Origin: an uncultured Eubacteriales bacterium
GTDB taxonomy: Bacteria > Bacillota > Clostridia > Christensenellales > Christensenellaceae
Assembly: GCA_902782475.1 (NCBI GenBank)
Contig: CACZNR010000003.1
Span: 1-6,683, forward strand
DNA length: 6,683 nucleotides
Reading direction: 5' to 3'
Shown: positions 1 through 4,962 of the stretch, piece by piece
Layout of the letters: each line of letters begins with the position of its first letter
Numbering within the stretch: position 1 is the stretch's first letter
Made by a program: the position numbers and the translations under genes
The notes under the pieces: generated by a model
Told to the model about the DNA's origin: nothing
Seen by the model: the letters and a program-made list of their open reading frames with translations, nothing else
Database searches by the model: none

Positions 1-29
1 ATAGCTGAGCAAGGCTAAGAAAGGAGAAA

Positions 30-70
30 GCGGCTCCTCCCACCTGCTAAAGCAAGTGGGTTTCCGCCGC
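30..70 (+). other. nested GC-rich hairpin, possible IS200/IS605-type right end
   Basis: An outer stem GCGGC (30-34) pairs with GCCGC (66-70). It encloses an inner stem of nine positions (39-47 with 52-60, one C/A mismatch) closed by the loop TAAA. Only three T residues follow the inner stem and none follow the outer one, so it does not look like an intrinsic terminator. Subterminal hairpins of this kind mark the ends of IS200/IS605 elements and the 3' part of TnpB guide RNAs; I infer that possibility from shape and from a general impression that similar hairpins occur in clostridia. No transposase is visible, but the window starts too close to exclude one upstream. All three + strand frames are closed by stops within the first 18 bases. 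A plain structured 3' UTR is the main alternative. Confidence 0.4.
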
Positions 71-136
71 TAAATTATGTTATGAAAAAGACAGAAAAAG
101 GATAAGGACTGCTATGTATAATATTTTTTTAGCCTG

Positions 137-145
137 TGATATAAT
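137..145 (+). promoter_or_regulatory. extended -10 promoter for the 202-1065 lipoprotein
   Basis: The sequence TGATATAAT is a perfect extended -10 element (TGN followed by TATAAT at 140-145). No good -35 hexamer lies 16-18 bases upstream, which extended -10 promoters tolerate. Transcription would start near 152, giving a leader of about 50 bases before the ATG at 202. A second TATAAT at 117-122 is a weaker alternative because it lacks the TGN extension. Confidence 0.5.
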
Positions 146-201
146 AATTCTTGAAGTTTTGACTTCTGAAATCAAAATGTTATCTTTGTTAGGAGAAGAT
201 T

Positions 202-1065
202 ATGAAAAGAGTATTTGTCCTTTTAGTAGTATTCGTGATGGCAATGTCACTTGCTTCATGTATTAAGCTGCCTGATCCTAAGCCAGCTGAGCCATCAGTG
301 ACACCAACACCAACACCTACCCCAACACCTACCCCAACACCCACACCAACTCCAACACCTACACCTACTCCGGAGCCATCACCAGAGCCTACACCTGCAG
401 GAAAGCAGATAACTGATTATTATGGCTACTGGGAGCTTTCTCAGGTAAGGAGCGCTGACGGAAGCACATCACAGGATCAGCTCGATGCTGTTCTTAAAGC
501 CCTGAGAGAACAGGGAAATCTGTACTGGTTCAATATTGATGAACCTACTGAAGTAAAGATCAACACTGTTCATTACAATGACATGATCGCTACCCTTACA
601 GCAGAAGGACATGTTTATCTTGACAAACCGGACAAGTCAGACCATATCGACTGTGAGGTTGTTGACGGAAAGCTGGAGTGGACGGTAAGTCCTTACATAT
701 TCGTCTTCTCAAAGGGAACAAAGCCTGCAGATCAGACAACACCTTCAGGTACAGACCTTACAAGTCTTTACGGAAGATGGGAACTTATAAATCTCAAATA
801 TGACGGAGCCGATGAACAGAGCGTAAAAGCCCAGCTTGCCAAGTACAAGGAAGAAGGAACGCTCCCATATTTCGTTGTAGGCCAGACTTCATCATTCTTC
901 ATTGAAGATATATATTATGAAAACATGATAACTCAGTTTGCTGACAACAAGCTTACTCTCACAACAGAGGACGGAAAGACCGATAAGGTCGAATTGACAC
1001 TCGTTGATGGTGAGCTCCAATGGGTAGTTACCGATTATGTATTCATATATTCTAAGGTGGACTGA
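202..1065 (+). CDS. lipoprotein with Thr-Pro stalk and two copies of an unknown domain
   Basis: The function is not recognised. The 287-residue product starts with a lipoprotein signal peptide: K2-R3, a hydrophobic core, and a lipobox L17-A18-S19-C20, so it should be lipid-anchored on the outer membrane face. Residues 34-57 are twelve Thr-Pro dipeptides, followed by a Pro/Glu-rich stretch to about 65, a typical extended cell-wall-spanning stalk. Two homologous domains follow, about 74-171 and 190-285. Both contain YGxWEL near the start, a Y-N/E-N/D-MI motif in the middle (125-129 and 239-243), and VDG-K/E-L-E/Q-W followed by a Y-I/V-F-x-x-SK end (154-171 and 268-285). A linker rich in Thr, Pro and Ser separates them. 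The start is set by AGGAGA at 191-196, five bases before the ATG. The gene is monocistronic, between a promoter at 137-145 and a terminator at 1088-1116. The repeated small beta-rich domain suggests binding rather than catalysis, but that is inference. Confidence 0.85.
   Translation: MKRVFVLLVVFVMAMSLASCIKLPDPKPAEPSVTPTPTPTPTPTPTPTPTPTPTPTPEPSPEPTPAGKQITDYYGYWELSQVRSADGSTSQDQLDAVLKALREQGNLYWFNIDEPTEVKINTVHYNDMIATLTAEGHVYLDKPDKSDHIDCEVVDGKLEWTVSPYIFVFSKGTKPADQTTPSGTDLTSLYGRWELINLKYDGADEQSVKAQLAKYKEEGTLPYFVVGQTSSFFIEDIYYENMITQFADNKLTLTTEDGKTDKVELTLVDGELQWVVTDYVFIYSKVD
301..372 (+). repeat. degenerate 6-base tandem repeat encoding (Thr-Pro)12
   Basis: Twelve consecutive six-base units of the form ACN-CCN encode the Thr-Pro stalk of the lipoprotein. 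The third codon positions vary (aca/acc/act and cca/cct/ccc/ccg), so the array is not perfect at DNA level. A gain or loss of whole units would change stalk length without shifting frame. Confidence 0.85.
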
Positions 1066-1087
1066 TATCTTAAGTCGCATACATGTG

Positions 1088-1116
1088 CCCTCCGGGAACA
1101 CCGGAGGGTATTTTTT
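1088..1116 (+). terminator. intrinsic terminator after the first lipoprotein
   Basis: A perfect eight-pair stem CCCTCCGG (1088-1095) and CCGGAGGG (1101-1108) with a five-base loop is followed by TATTTTTT. It lies 22 bases after the stop codon at 1065 and should separate this gene from the next lipoprotein. Confidence 0.92.
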
Positions 1117-1215
1117 ACTTATTTCAGGATGTGACAGGATATTATTTGATACGTAATGGAACTTTTTTGGGACATATGCGTCTTAATCATAGATCAGAAA
1201 AGAAGGAGAGACATA

Positions 1216-1707
1216 ATGAAAAAAGCATTGATATTTGTGACAGCAGTCTTCTGCATGATATCTTCGCTCATGATGAGTGGATGTGGAAAACAGGAGAAAA
1301 ATGAGGAATCCCTAGTGGAAATTGCAAATCCTTTCGTGGAAGTAAAGACATTAGATGAGGCCATAGCGGGATCAGGCATCGAAGCCGTATTTCCTGCAGA
1401 GCTTAAAGGTTATGATGGTAAAAACATATCGTACATAAAGGGAGATCTCATACAGGTGATATACGGAGATGAGGAAAACAATGTATATGCCAGGAAGGGA
1501 AAGCTCATGGAAGACATCTCCGGAGACTATAACGTCTATAAGGAGATAAAGGAGGTACAGCTCTCTGACATAAAGGCAAAGTTCAAGGGAGAGAATGGCA
1601 TGTATTCCACAGTCATATGGAATACAAAGACTAATTCCTTCTCACTTTCGTTCTCAGTTCCTGTGGACGAGGAGACTGCAAGGGATATAATGTCGCAGAT
1701 TAAGTGA
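1216..1707 (+). CDS. small secreted lipoprotein of unknown function
   Basis: The 163-residue product has a lipoprotein signal peptide: K2-K3, a hydrophobic segment 4-20, and a lipobox-like M20-S21-G22-C23. The -3 residue is Met rather than Leu, a tolerated variant. The mature part has an NPF motif at 38-40, a 'TLDEAI' segment at 45-50, and EDISGDYN at 99-106, consistent with a small alpha/beta domain. It loosely recalls DUF4367-like extracytoplasmic domains of clostridia, where NP…, DEA and DISGDY motifs recur, but I cannot confirm this. The start at 1216 is chosen because AAGGAG (1203-1208) lies seven bases before it and the signal peptide begins there. The in-frame ATG at 1156 has no ribosome binding site and would add a charged stretch before the signal peptide. 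No clear terminator follows; the next gene has its own promoter. It shows no clear sequence similarity to the preceding lipoprotein. Confidence 0.85.
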   Translation: MKKALIFVTAVFCMISSLMMSGCGKQEKNEESLVEIANPFVEVKTLDEAIAGSGIEAVFPAELKGYDGKNISYIKGDLIQVIYGDEENNVYARKGKLMEDISGDYNVYKEIKEVQLSDIKAKFKGENGMYSTVIWNTKTNSFSLSFSVPVDEETARDIMSQIK

Positions 1708-1723
1708 ATAAACCCGTAGTTTA

Positions 1724-1752
1724 ATGACATCTTCCCATATTTGGTGTATATT
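1724..1752 (+). promoter_or_regulatory. sigma-A type promoter for the XRE regulator
   Basis: ATGACA (1724-1729) matches the -35 consensus at five of six positions. It is followed after 17 bases by TATATT (1747-1752), also five of six against TATAAT. Transcription would start near 1759, giving a leader of about 37 bases. It argues against translation starting at an in-frame ATG inside the -35 box. Confidence 0.6.
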
Positions 1753-1795
1753 AATGTATTGCACGAAAACTACTAAAACAAACAGGAGGATGGTT

Positions 1796-2062
1796 ATGAG
1801 ACAAAGACCGGAATATGACCTTCAGGTCATTGGGAGAAATCTCAGGAGACTGAGGGAAGAGAACGACCTGACAGTTGAGAACGTACGAGAGTACCTTTGC
1901 CTCGGATCTGTTCAGGCAGTGTACAAATACGAACAGGGGAAGGGTTATCCCCAGACTGATACGATGTTCGCACTGATGGAACTGTATCATGCTTCCTTAC
2001 AGGATATAACGAAAGACCATGAAGAGAGCGATAAGCTCTCTTCTGCTTTTTATGCGGCCTGA
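1796..2062 (+). CDS. small XRE (Cro/CI)-type helix-turn-helix regulator
   Basis: The 88-residue protein is almost entirely one HTH_3/XRE DNA-binding domain. Helix 1 covers about 8-23 (IGRNLRRLREEN), helix 2 about 26-35, the probable recognition helix about 38-48 (SVQAVYKYEQG), and helix 4 about 53-66 (QTDTMFALMELYHA). The 'VxKYExGKxYP' segment after the recognition helix is typical of the family. There is no sensor or oligomerisation domain beyond a short polar tail, so it probably dimerises through the domain itself or partners another protein. The start at 1796 is chosen because AGGAGG (1784-1789) sits six bases upstream; an ATG at 1790 overlaps that site too closely. It has its own promoter at 1724-1752. 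Its target is unknown; the promoters with palindromes at 2093-2102 and 2926-2941 are nearby candidates, which is speculation. Confidence 0.88.
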   Translation: MRQRPEYDLQVIGRNLRRLREENDLTVENVREYLCLGSVQAVYKYEQGKGYPQTDTMFALMELYHASLQDITKDHEESDKLSSAFYAA

Positions 2063-2076
2063 ACTATAAGTTCAGG
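2058..2076 (+). other. perfect hairpin covering the XRE stop codon
   Basis: CCTGAAC (2058-2064) pairs perfectly with GTTCAGG (2070-2076) around the loop TATAA. The TGA stop of the regulator (2060-2062) lies within the left arm. The hairpin is followed by AAAATAC rather than a T-tract, so it is not a canonical terminator. It could protect the 3' end of the mRNA or serve as a protein-binding inverted repeat. Confidence 0.45.
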
Positions 2077-2093
2077 AAAATACAGCCGAAAAA

Positions 2094-2107
2094 TGATATC
2101 ATAGAAT
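2094..2107 (+). promoter_or_regulatory. probable promoter -10 region for the 2134-2640 gene
   Basis: TGATATCAT (2094-2102) reads as an extended -10 with TATCAT (five of six), inside a perfect 10-base palindrome ATGATATCAT (2093-2102). The overlapping TAGAAT (2102-2107) is an alternative -10 with a weak -35 (AATACA, 2079-2084) 17 bases upstream. Either would give a leader of roughly 20-25 bases before the ATG at 2134. Confidence 0.4.
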
Positions 2108-2133
2108 AAAGATATGAAAGAGAGATATGAGTT

Positions 2134-2640
2134 ATGAAAATGACATCTGCATTTGCAAACAAAATGATAAGAAAGCTTAAGGAAGACAAGGAGTTCTACC
2201 TTAATAAGGAAAGGGAGGGTTATGTGTATGTTGCATCCCTCGATGAGACTCCTGTGATCCCGGACTATAACTACAGCGAAGTTGCTGCAAAGCTTGAGGA
2301 GATAGATCTTCAGATAGTAAAGATAAAGCATGCACTGAATCTTGTGAATGCCACAAACAAGGTGCTTGTTTCAGGCAGGGAATATACCATCGATGAGATA
2401 CTTGTAAGGATGGCACAGCTGTCACAGAGGAAGATCACCCTTGATGACATGAGAAAGCAGCAGCCAAAGACCAGGATCAATTCAGGTCCCTACAGTGCAA
2501 AGAAGGCTGTTCCTGAATATCAGTACATAAACTACGATCTGGACCTCATAAAGAAGGAATATGAAAAGATCGACAATGAGATAGCCCTCATGCAGCTGGC
2601 TTTGGACAGATTCAACCAGACCTTCGAGTTCGAGGTCTGA
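2134..2640 (+). CDS. charged helical, probably coiled-coil protein of unknown function
   Basis: I do not recognise this 168-residue protein with certainty. It has no signal peptide or membrane segment and should be cytoplasmic. It looks like two long helical hairpins: an N-terminal helix about 6-28 (KMIRKLKEDKEFYLNKERE), a Pro/Tyr-rich turn about 38-47, a helix about 48-76 ending in 'HALNLVNATN', then a TIDEILVRMAQL helix (85-96) and a C-terminal helix about 134-162 ending 'RFNQTFEFEV'. The arrangement of an IVKIKHALNxxNxTN segment with paired helices weakly recalls the DIP1984 family, which is only a suggestion. ATG 2134 is preceded by a poor GAAAGAGAG-type site; M3 at 2140 is a possible alternative start. 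It follows the XRE gene by 71 bases with its own probable promoter, and its 3' end lies within a hairpin. Confidence 0.75.
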   Translation: MKMTSAFANKMIRKLKEDKEFYLNKEREGYVYVASLDETPVIPDYNYSEVAAKLEEIDLQIVKIKHALNLVNATNKVLVSGREYTIDEILVRMAQLSQRKITLDDMRKQQPKTRINSGPYSAKKAVPEYQYINYDLDLIKKEYEKIDNEIALMQLALDRFNQTFEFEV

Positions 2641-2649
2641 TTAGTTTTT
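2617..2649 (+). terminator. possible intrinsic terminator overlapping the end of 2134-2640
   Basis: CAGACCT (2617-2623) pairs perfectly with AGGTCTG (2633-2639), so the stem includes the last codons and part of the stop codon. After five further bases comes TTTTT (2645-2649). The gap between stem and T-tract is longer than ideal, so termination may be partial. Confidence 0.45.
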
Positions 2650-2677
2650 CCTTTCAGGAACGCTCGACCCTATTTTC

Positions 2678-2755
2678 TTGAAAAAGAAGATTGCATTTTT
2701 GTTATTGTTTATTGTAATTGCTTGTTCCGTTATCCTGTTATCCTTTATTGGTTAA
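2678..2755 (+). CDS. candidate 25-residue hydrophobic peptide ORF (TTG start)
   Basis: A TTG-initiated frame encodes 25 residues: three Lys, then an almost unbroken hydrophobic run to the end. It contains V13-I14-A15-C16, which fits a lipobox, so the peptide resembles a bare lipoprotein signal peptide with a ten-residue mature tail, or a single-pass mini membrane protein. Against it, the nearest AGGAA (2656-2660) lies 17 bases upstream of the TTG, too far for good initiation, and T-rich DNA produces hydrophobic frames by chance. It could also be the decayed 5' end of a lost lipoprotein gene, or simply non-coding. Confidence 0.2.
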   Translation: MKKKIAFLLLFIVIACSVILLSFIG

Positions 2756-2810
2756 GGTATATGGTCAAACTGAGGCTTATTTATAAATGAGTCGTTTCTG
2801 ATAAAAACTT

Positions 2811-2859
2811 GTACTGATCTTCAGTACGGCACGGAAGTAAGGTTACATGTGCCTTTTTT
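2811..2859 (+). other. tandem hairpins ending in T6: terminator-like RNA element
   Basis: GTACTGA (2811-2817) and TCAGTAC (2821-2827) form a perfect seven-pair hairpin with a TCT loop. It abuts directly on a second stem GGCAC (2828-2832) with GTGCC (2849-2853), which encloses 16 bases and is followed at once by six T residues (2854-2859). The second stem plus T-tract resembles an intrinsic terminator. The adjacent first hairpin could stack on it. I do not recognise a named riboswitch. Confidence 0.45.
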
Positions 2860-2868
2860 AGGAACAGA

Positions 2869-2920
2869 AGATATGTGCTCATGCATCCATTGATGCATAG
2901 GCATGTATCTTTTTTCTTTT
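2869..2920 (+). terminator. long hairpin with T-tract upstream of the reductase operon
   Basis: Positions 2869-2878 pair with 2901-2910 (ten pairs including two G-U wobbles). After a short interruption, ATGCATC (2881-2887) pairs perfectly with GATGCAT (2892-2898) around the loop CATT. TTTTTTCTTTT (2910-2920) follows directly. This is a well-formed intrinsic terminator. It lies upstream of the extended -10 at 2936-2944, so it should block read-through from upstream into the reductase operon, or act as an attenuator on a longer leader transcript. Confidence 0.65.
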
Positions 2921-2925
2921 ATGGG

Positions 2926-2944
2926 ATATCATCGATGATATAAT
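2926..2944 (+). promoter_or_regulatory. extended -10 promoter overlapped by a 16-base palindrome (operator candidate)
   Basis: TGATATAAT (2936-2944) is a perfect extended -10 with TATAAT at 2939-2944; no good -35 is visible. The perfect palindrome ATATCATCGATGATAT (2926-2941) covers the spacer end and the upstream part of the -10. A dimeric repressor bound there would block RNA polymerase. Transcription would start near 2951, with a leader of about 28 bases to the ATG at 2979. The regulator is unknown. Confidence 0.55.
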
Positions 2945-2978
2945 TATTTTAATAGGGTAAATTTGGAGGACTATTTAT

Positions 2979-4949
2979 ATGTCAAAGTATGAGATTTTTT
3001 CCAGACCTATAAAGGTCGCAGGAACGGAGTTTCCTAACAGATTCATGGTAGCTCCTATGACAATGGGATGCTTCTGGGATGAGAACGGCGTTTTCAATGA
3101 ACAGACCATCAGATATTTTACTGAAAGAGCAAAGGGCGGATTCGGCACGATAGTTACCGGTGCCATATGCACGGACGGAGTTGTGGATCCGTATTCAGCA
3201 CTTGGCCCTGTTCCGCTTCAGATCGGTCAGCCCTGGATAGACGCAGCTAAAAAGCTCACTGATTCCATCCATAAGGAAGGAAAGAAGATACTGGCTCAGC
3301 TGTCCCTTGGACTTGGAAGGAACTATCCTGGACTTCCTTCTCCTTCAGAGAACGTTGTATGGGGAACTGAAGACACCATGTCACCTGTACTTTCAAAGGA
3401 AGACATCAAGACAAAGATAGCAGAGATGATAAAGACTGCTCCTATGATGAAGGAAGCAGGATTTGACGGCATAGAGGTGCACGCAATGCACTGGGGCTAT
3501 CTGCTTGACCAGCTAGGAATGGCTTACTTCAACAGAAGAGACGATGAGTACGGCGGCCCTGTACTTGAGAACAGGCTCCGTGCAGCAAAGGAGATAGTGG
3601 AAGGCCTTCATGAAGTATGCGGCAGGGACTATCCTGTAGGAATGAGACTTGGACTTCAGACATTCATAAAGGGAGTAAACAAGGCAACGCTGACAGGTGA
3701 AGGTGAAGTCGGAAGGACTCTTGAGGAAGGCATCGAGATCGCAAAGCTCCTTGAGAAATACGGCTATGACTTCCTTGACTGCGATACAGGTACATACGAT
3801 TCATTCTATTATGCTGAACCTCCTATGTACATGCCACAGGGCTTCATGATCAAACTGGCTGCAAAGGCAAAGAAAGAGGTAAGCATACCTCTGTTCGCAG
3901 GCGGCAGGATGCAGGATTATGACAAGGCAAAGGAAGCTCTTGAAAAGGGTGAGATCGACGGTGTCACCATAGGAAGACAGTCACTTGCTGATCCGTATTT
4001 TGCTGAAAAGGTAATGAGCGGCGAAGTCGAAAAGATAAGACCATGCCTCGGATGCAACCTCGGATGCTTCGACAGGCTGGTGACAAAGGGCACATACGGA
4101 ATCTGTGCAGTCAACCCACAGGCAGCAAGGGAGAGCATCGATTTCCTGAAGCCCATAGAGAACAAGAAGAAAGTCGTAGTAGTAGGCGGCGGAGTTGCAG
4201 GTATGGAAGCTGCAAGGACAGCTGCCTTGAGAGGCTATGACGTAACGCTCTTTGAGGCATCAGACAGGCTAGGCGGACATCTGCGTGAAGCAGGAGCACA
4301 CAGCTTCAAGAGTGAAGTAAGAAGGCTCTGTGACTGGTATGTAAGGGAACTTAAGGATCTTCCTAACATCGATATAAAGATGGAGCATGCTCCATGCATC
4401 AAGTGCATAGAGAAGGAGGCTCCTGATGCGATAATACTTGCTACAGGTTCAGTCGCATCAGCACCAAAGATCCCTGGACTTGAAAAGGCAGTGGTATCCC
4501 TTGATGCCATAAATGAGCCTGAGAAGCTCGGACAGAACATAGTGATCGTAGGCGGCGGACTCGTTGGATGCGAGATCGCTCTTGACGAGGCAAAGAAGGG
4601 AAAGAAAGTCACCATAGTTGAGGCTCTGGACATGATAATGCCTACAGGTGCACCATATCCTAACAAGCAGATGATGGGTGACCTCCTTGACTATTACAAT
4701 GTGGACATACTCCTTTCACACAGACTTACTGAAGTGACAGATGACGGCGTAAAGGTACAGGGCCCTGAGGGCGAGAAGGAGATAAAGGCCGATACAGTGG
4801 TTTCAGCCATAGGCTTCAAGCCTGCAAAGAGCCTCAAGGAAGAGTTTGCTCCTCTTGGCGTTCCAATCTATGAGATAGGTGATGCCACCGAGGCTGCTAC
4901 CATCATGAAGGCTGTATGGGACGGATATTTCACAGCAAACAACATCTGA
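2979..4949 (+). CDS. 2-enoate reductase-like FMN/[4Fe-4S]/FAD oxidoreductase (OYE superfamily)
   Basis: The 656-residue protein has the full layout of 2-enoate and 2,4-dienoyl-CoA reductases, which pass electrons from NAD(P)H through FAD and an Fe-S cluster to FMN to reduce an activated C=C bond. Residues about 5-345 form the FMN TIM barrel, with FDGIEVHAMHWGYLLDQ (162-178; H168, H171 and Y174 are likely active-site residues) and DEYGG (189-193). C356, C359, C363 and C376 are spaced to bind one [4Fe-4S] cluster. A dinucleotide fold starts at 398 with GGGVAG (403-408), and a second has GGGLVG (525-530). EIGDA near 632 completes the FAD domain. The HxxHxGYLLDQ and DTGTYDS (269-275) signatures resemble clostridial enoate reductases such as cinnamate-reducing FldZ more than FadH or bile-acid BaiCD/BaiH. 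The substrate is unknown. There is no signal peptide, so it is cytoplasmic. The start follows GGAGG (2965-2969) by nine bases. It is the first gene of an operon with the aldo/keto reductase. Confidence 0.92.
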   Translation: MSKYEIFSRPIKVAGTEFPNRFMVAPMTMGCFWDENGVFNEQTIRYFTERAKGGFGTIVTGAICTDGVVDPYSALGPVPLQIGQPWIDAAKKLTDSIHKEGKKILAQLSLGLGRNYPGLPSPSENVVWGTEDTMSPVLSKEDIKTKIAEMIKTAPMMKEAGFDGIEVHAMHWGYLLDQLGMAYFNRRDDEYGGPVLENRLRAAKEIVEGLHEVCGRDYPVGMRLGLQTFIKGVNKATLTGEGEVGRTLEEGIEIAKLLEKYGYDFLDCDTGTYDSFYYAEPPMYMPQGFMIKLAAKAKKEVSIPLFAGGRMQDYDKAKEALEKGEIDGVTIGRQSLADPYFAEKVMSGEVEKIRPCLGCNLGCFDRLVTKGTYGICAVNPQAARESIDFLKPIENKKKVVVVGGGVAGMEAARTAALRGYDVTLFEASDRLGGHLREAGAHSFKSEVRRLCDWYVRELKDLPNIDIKMEHAPCIKCIEKEAPDAIILATGSVASAPKIPGLEKAVVSLDAINEPEKLGQNIVIVGGGLVGCEIALDEAKKGKKVTIVEALDMIMPTGAPYPNKQMMGDLLDYYNVDILLSHRLTEVTDDGVKVQGPEGEKEIKADTVVSAIGFKPAKSLKEEFAPLGVPIYEIGDATEAATIMKAVWDGYFTANNI

Positions 4950-4962
4950 GAAAGGACCAAAT

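Noticed and set aside
114..266. 50-codon open frame from ATG 114 with AAGGA upstream, overlapping the lipoprotein start
   Set aside because: It is out of frame with the lipoprotein, overlaps its signal peptide codons, and contains the best promoter (137-145) inside it, so the main transcript would lack its start.
1156..1215. Upstream in-frame ATG for the second lipoprotein
   Set aside because: It has no Shine-Dalgarno sequence and would place about 20 residues, partly charged, before an otherwise standard signal peptide; ATG 1216 has AAGGAG at ideal spacing.
1083..1304. 73-codon + strand frame spanning the first terminator and the second lipoprotein start
   Set aside because: It begins in the terminator stem, has no ribosome binding site and overlaps the real gene out of frame.
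1724..1795. Upstream in-frame ATG for the XRE regulator
   Set aside because: It lies inside the -35 box of the probable promoter and the added residues do not fit the HTH family; ATG 1796 follows AGGAGG.
2050..2331. 93-codon minus-strand frame over the XRE/helical-protein junction
   Set aside because: It is antisense to the 2134-2640 gene and its promoter, hydrophobic by composition, with no start signal.
2641..2978. A CRISPR array, tRNA or known riboswitch in the large gap
   Set aside because: There are no regular direct repeats, no cloverleaf or CCA-type end, and no conserved riboswitch core that I recognise; only hairpins, T-tracts and a promoter palindrome are visible.
4235..4666. 143-codon minus-strand frame inside the enoate reductase
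   Set aside because: It is Ser/Pro-rich with no recognisable domain and lies wholly antisense to a strongly supported gene; its length reflects the codon bias of that gene.
2979..4949. Assignment as bile-acid BaiCD/BaiH, bilirubin reductase or FadH
   Set aside because: The overall architecture is shared, but HxxHxGYLLDQ and DTGTYDS fit the enoate reductase branch better and no bile-acid, bilirubin or beta-oxidation gene is nearby. I keep the substrate open.
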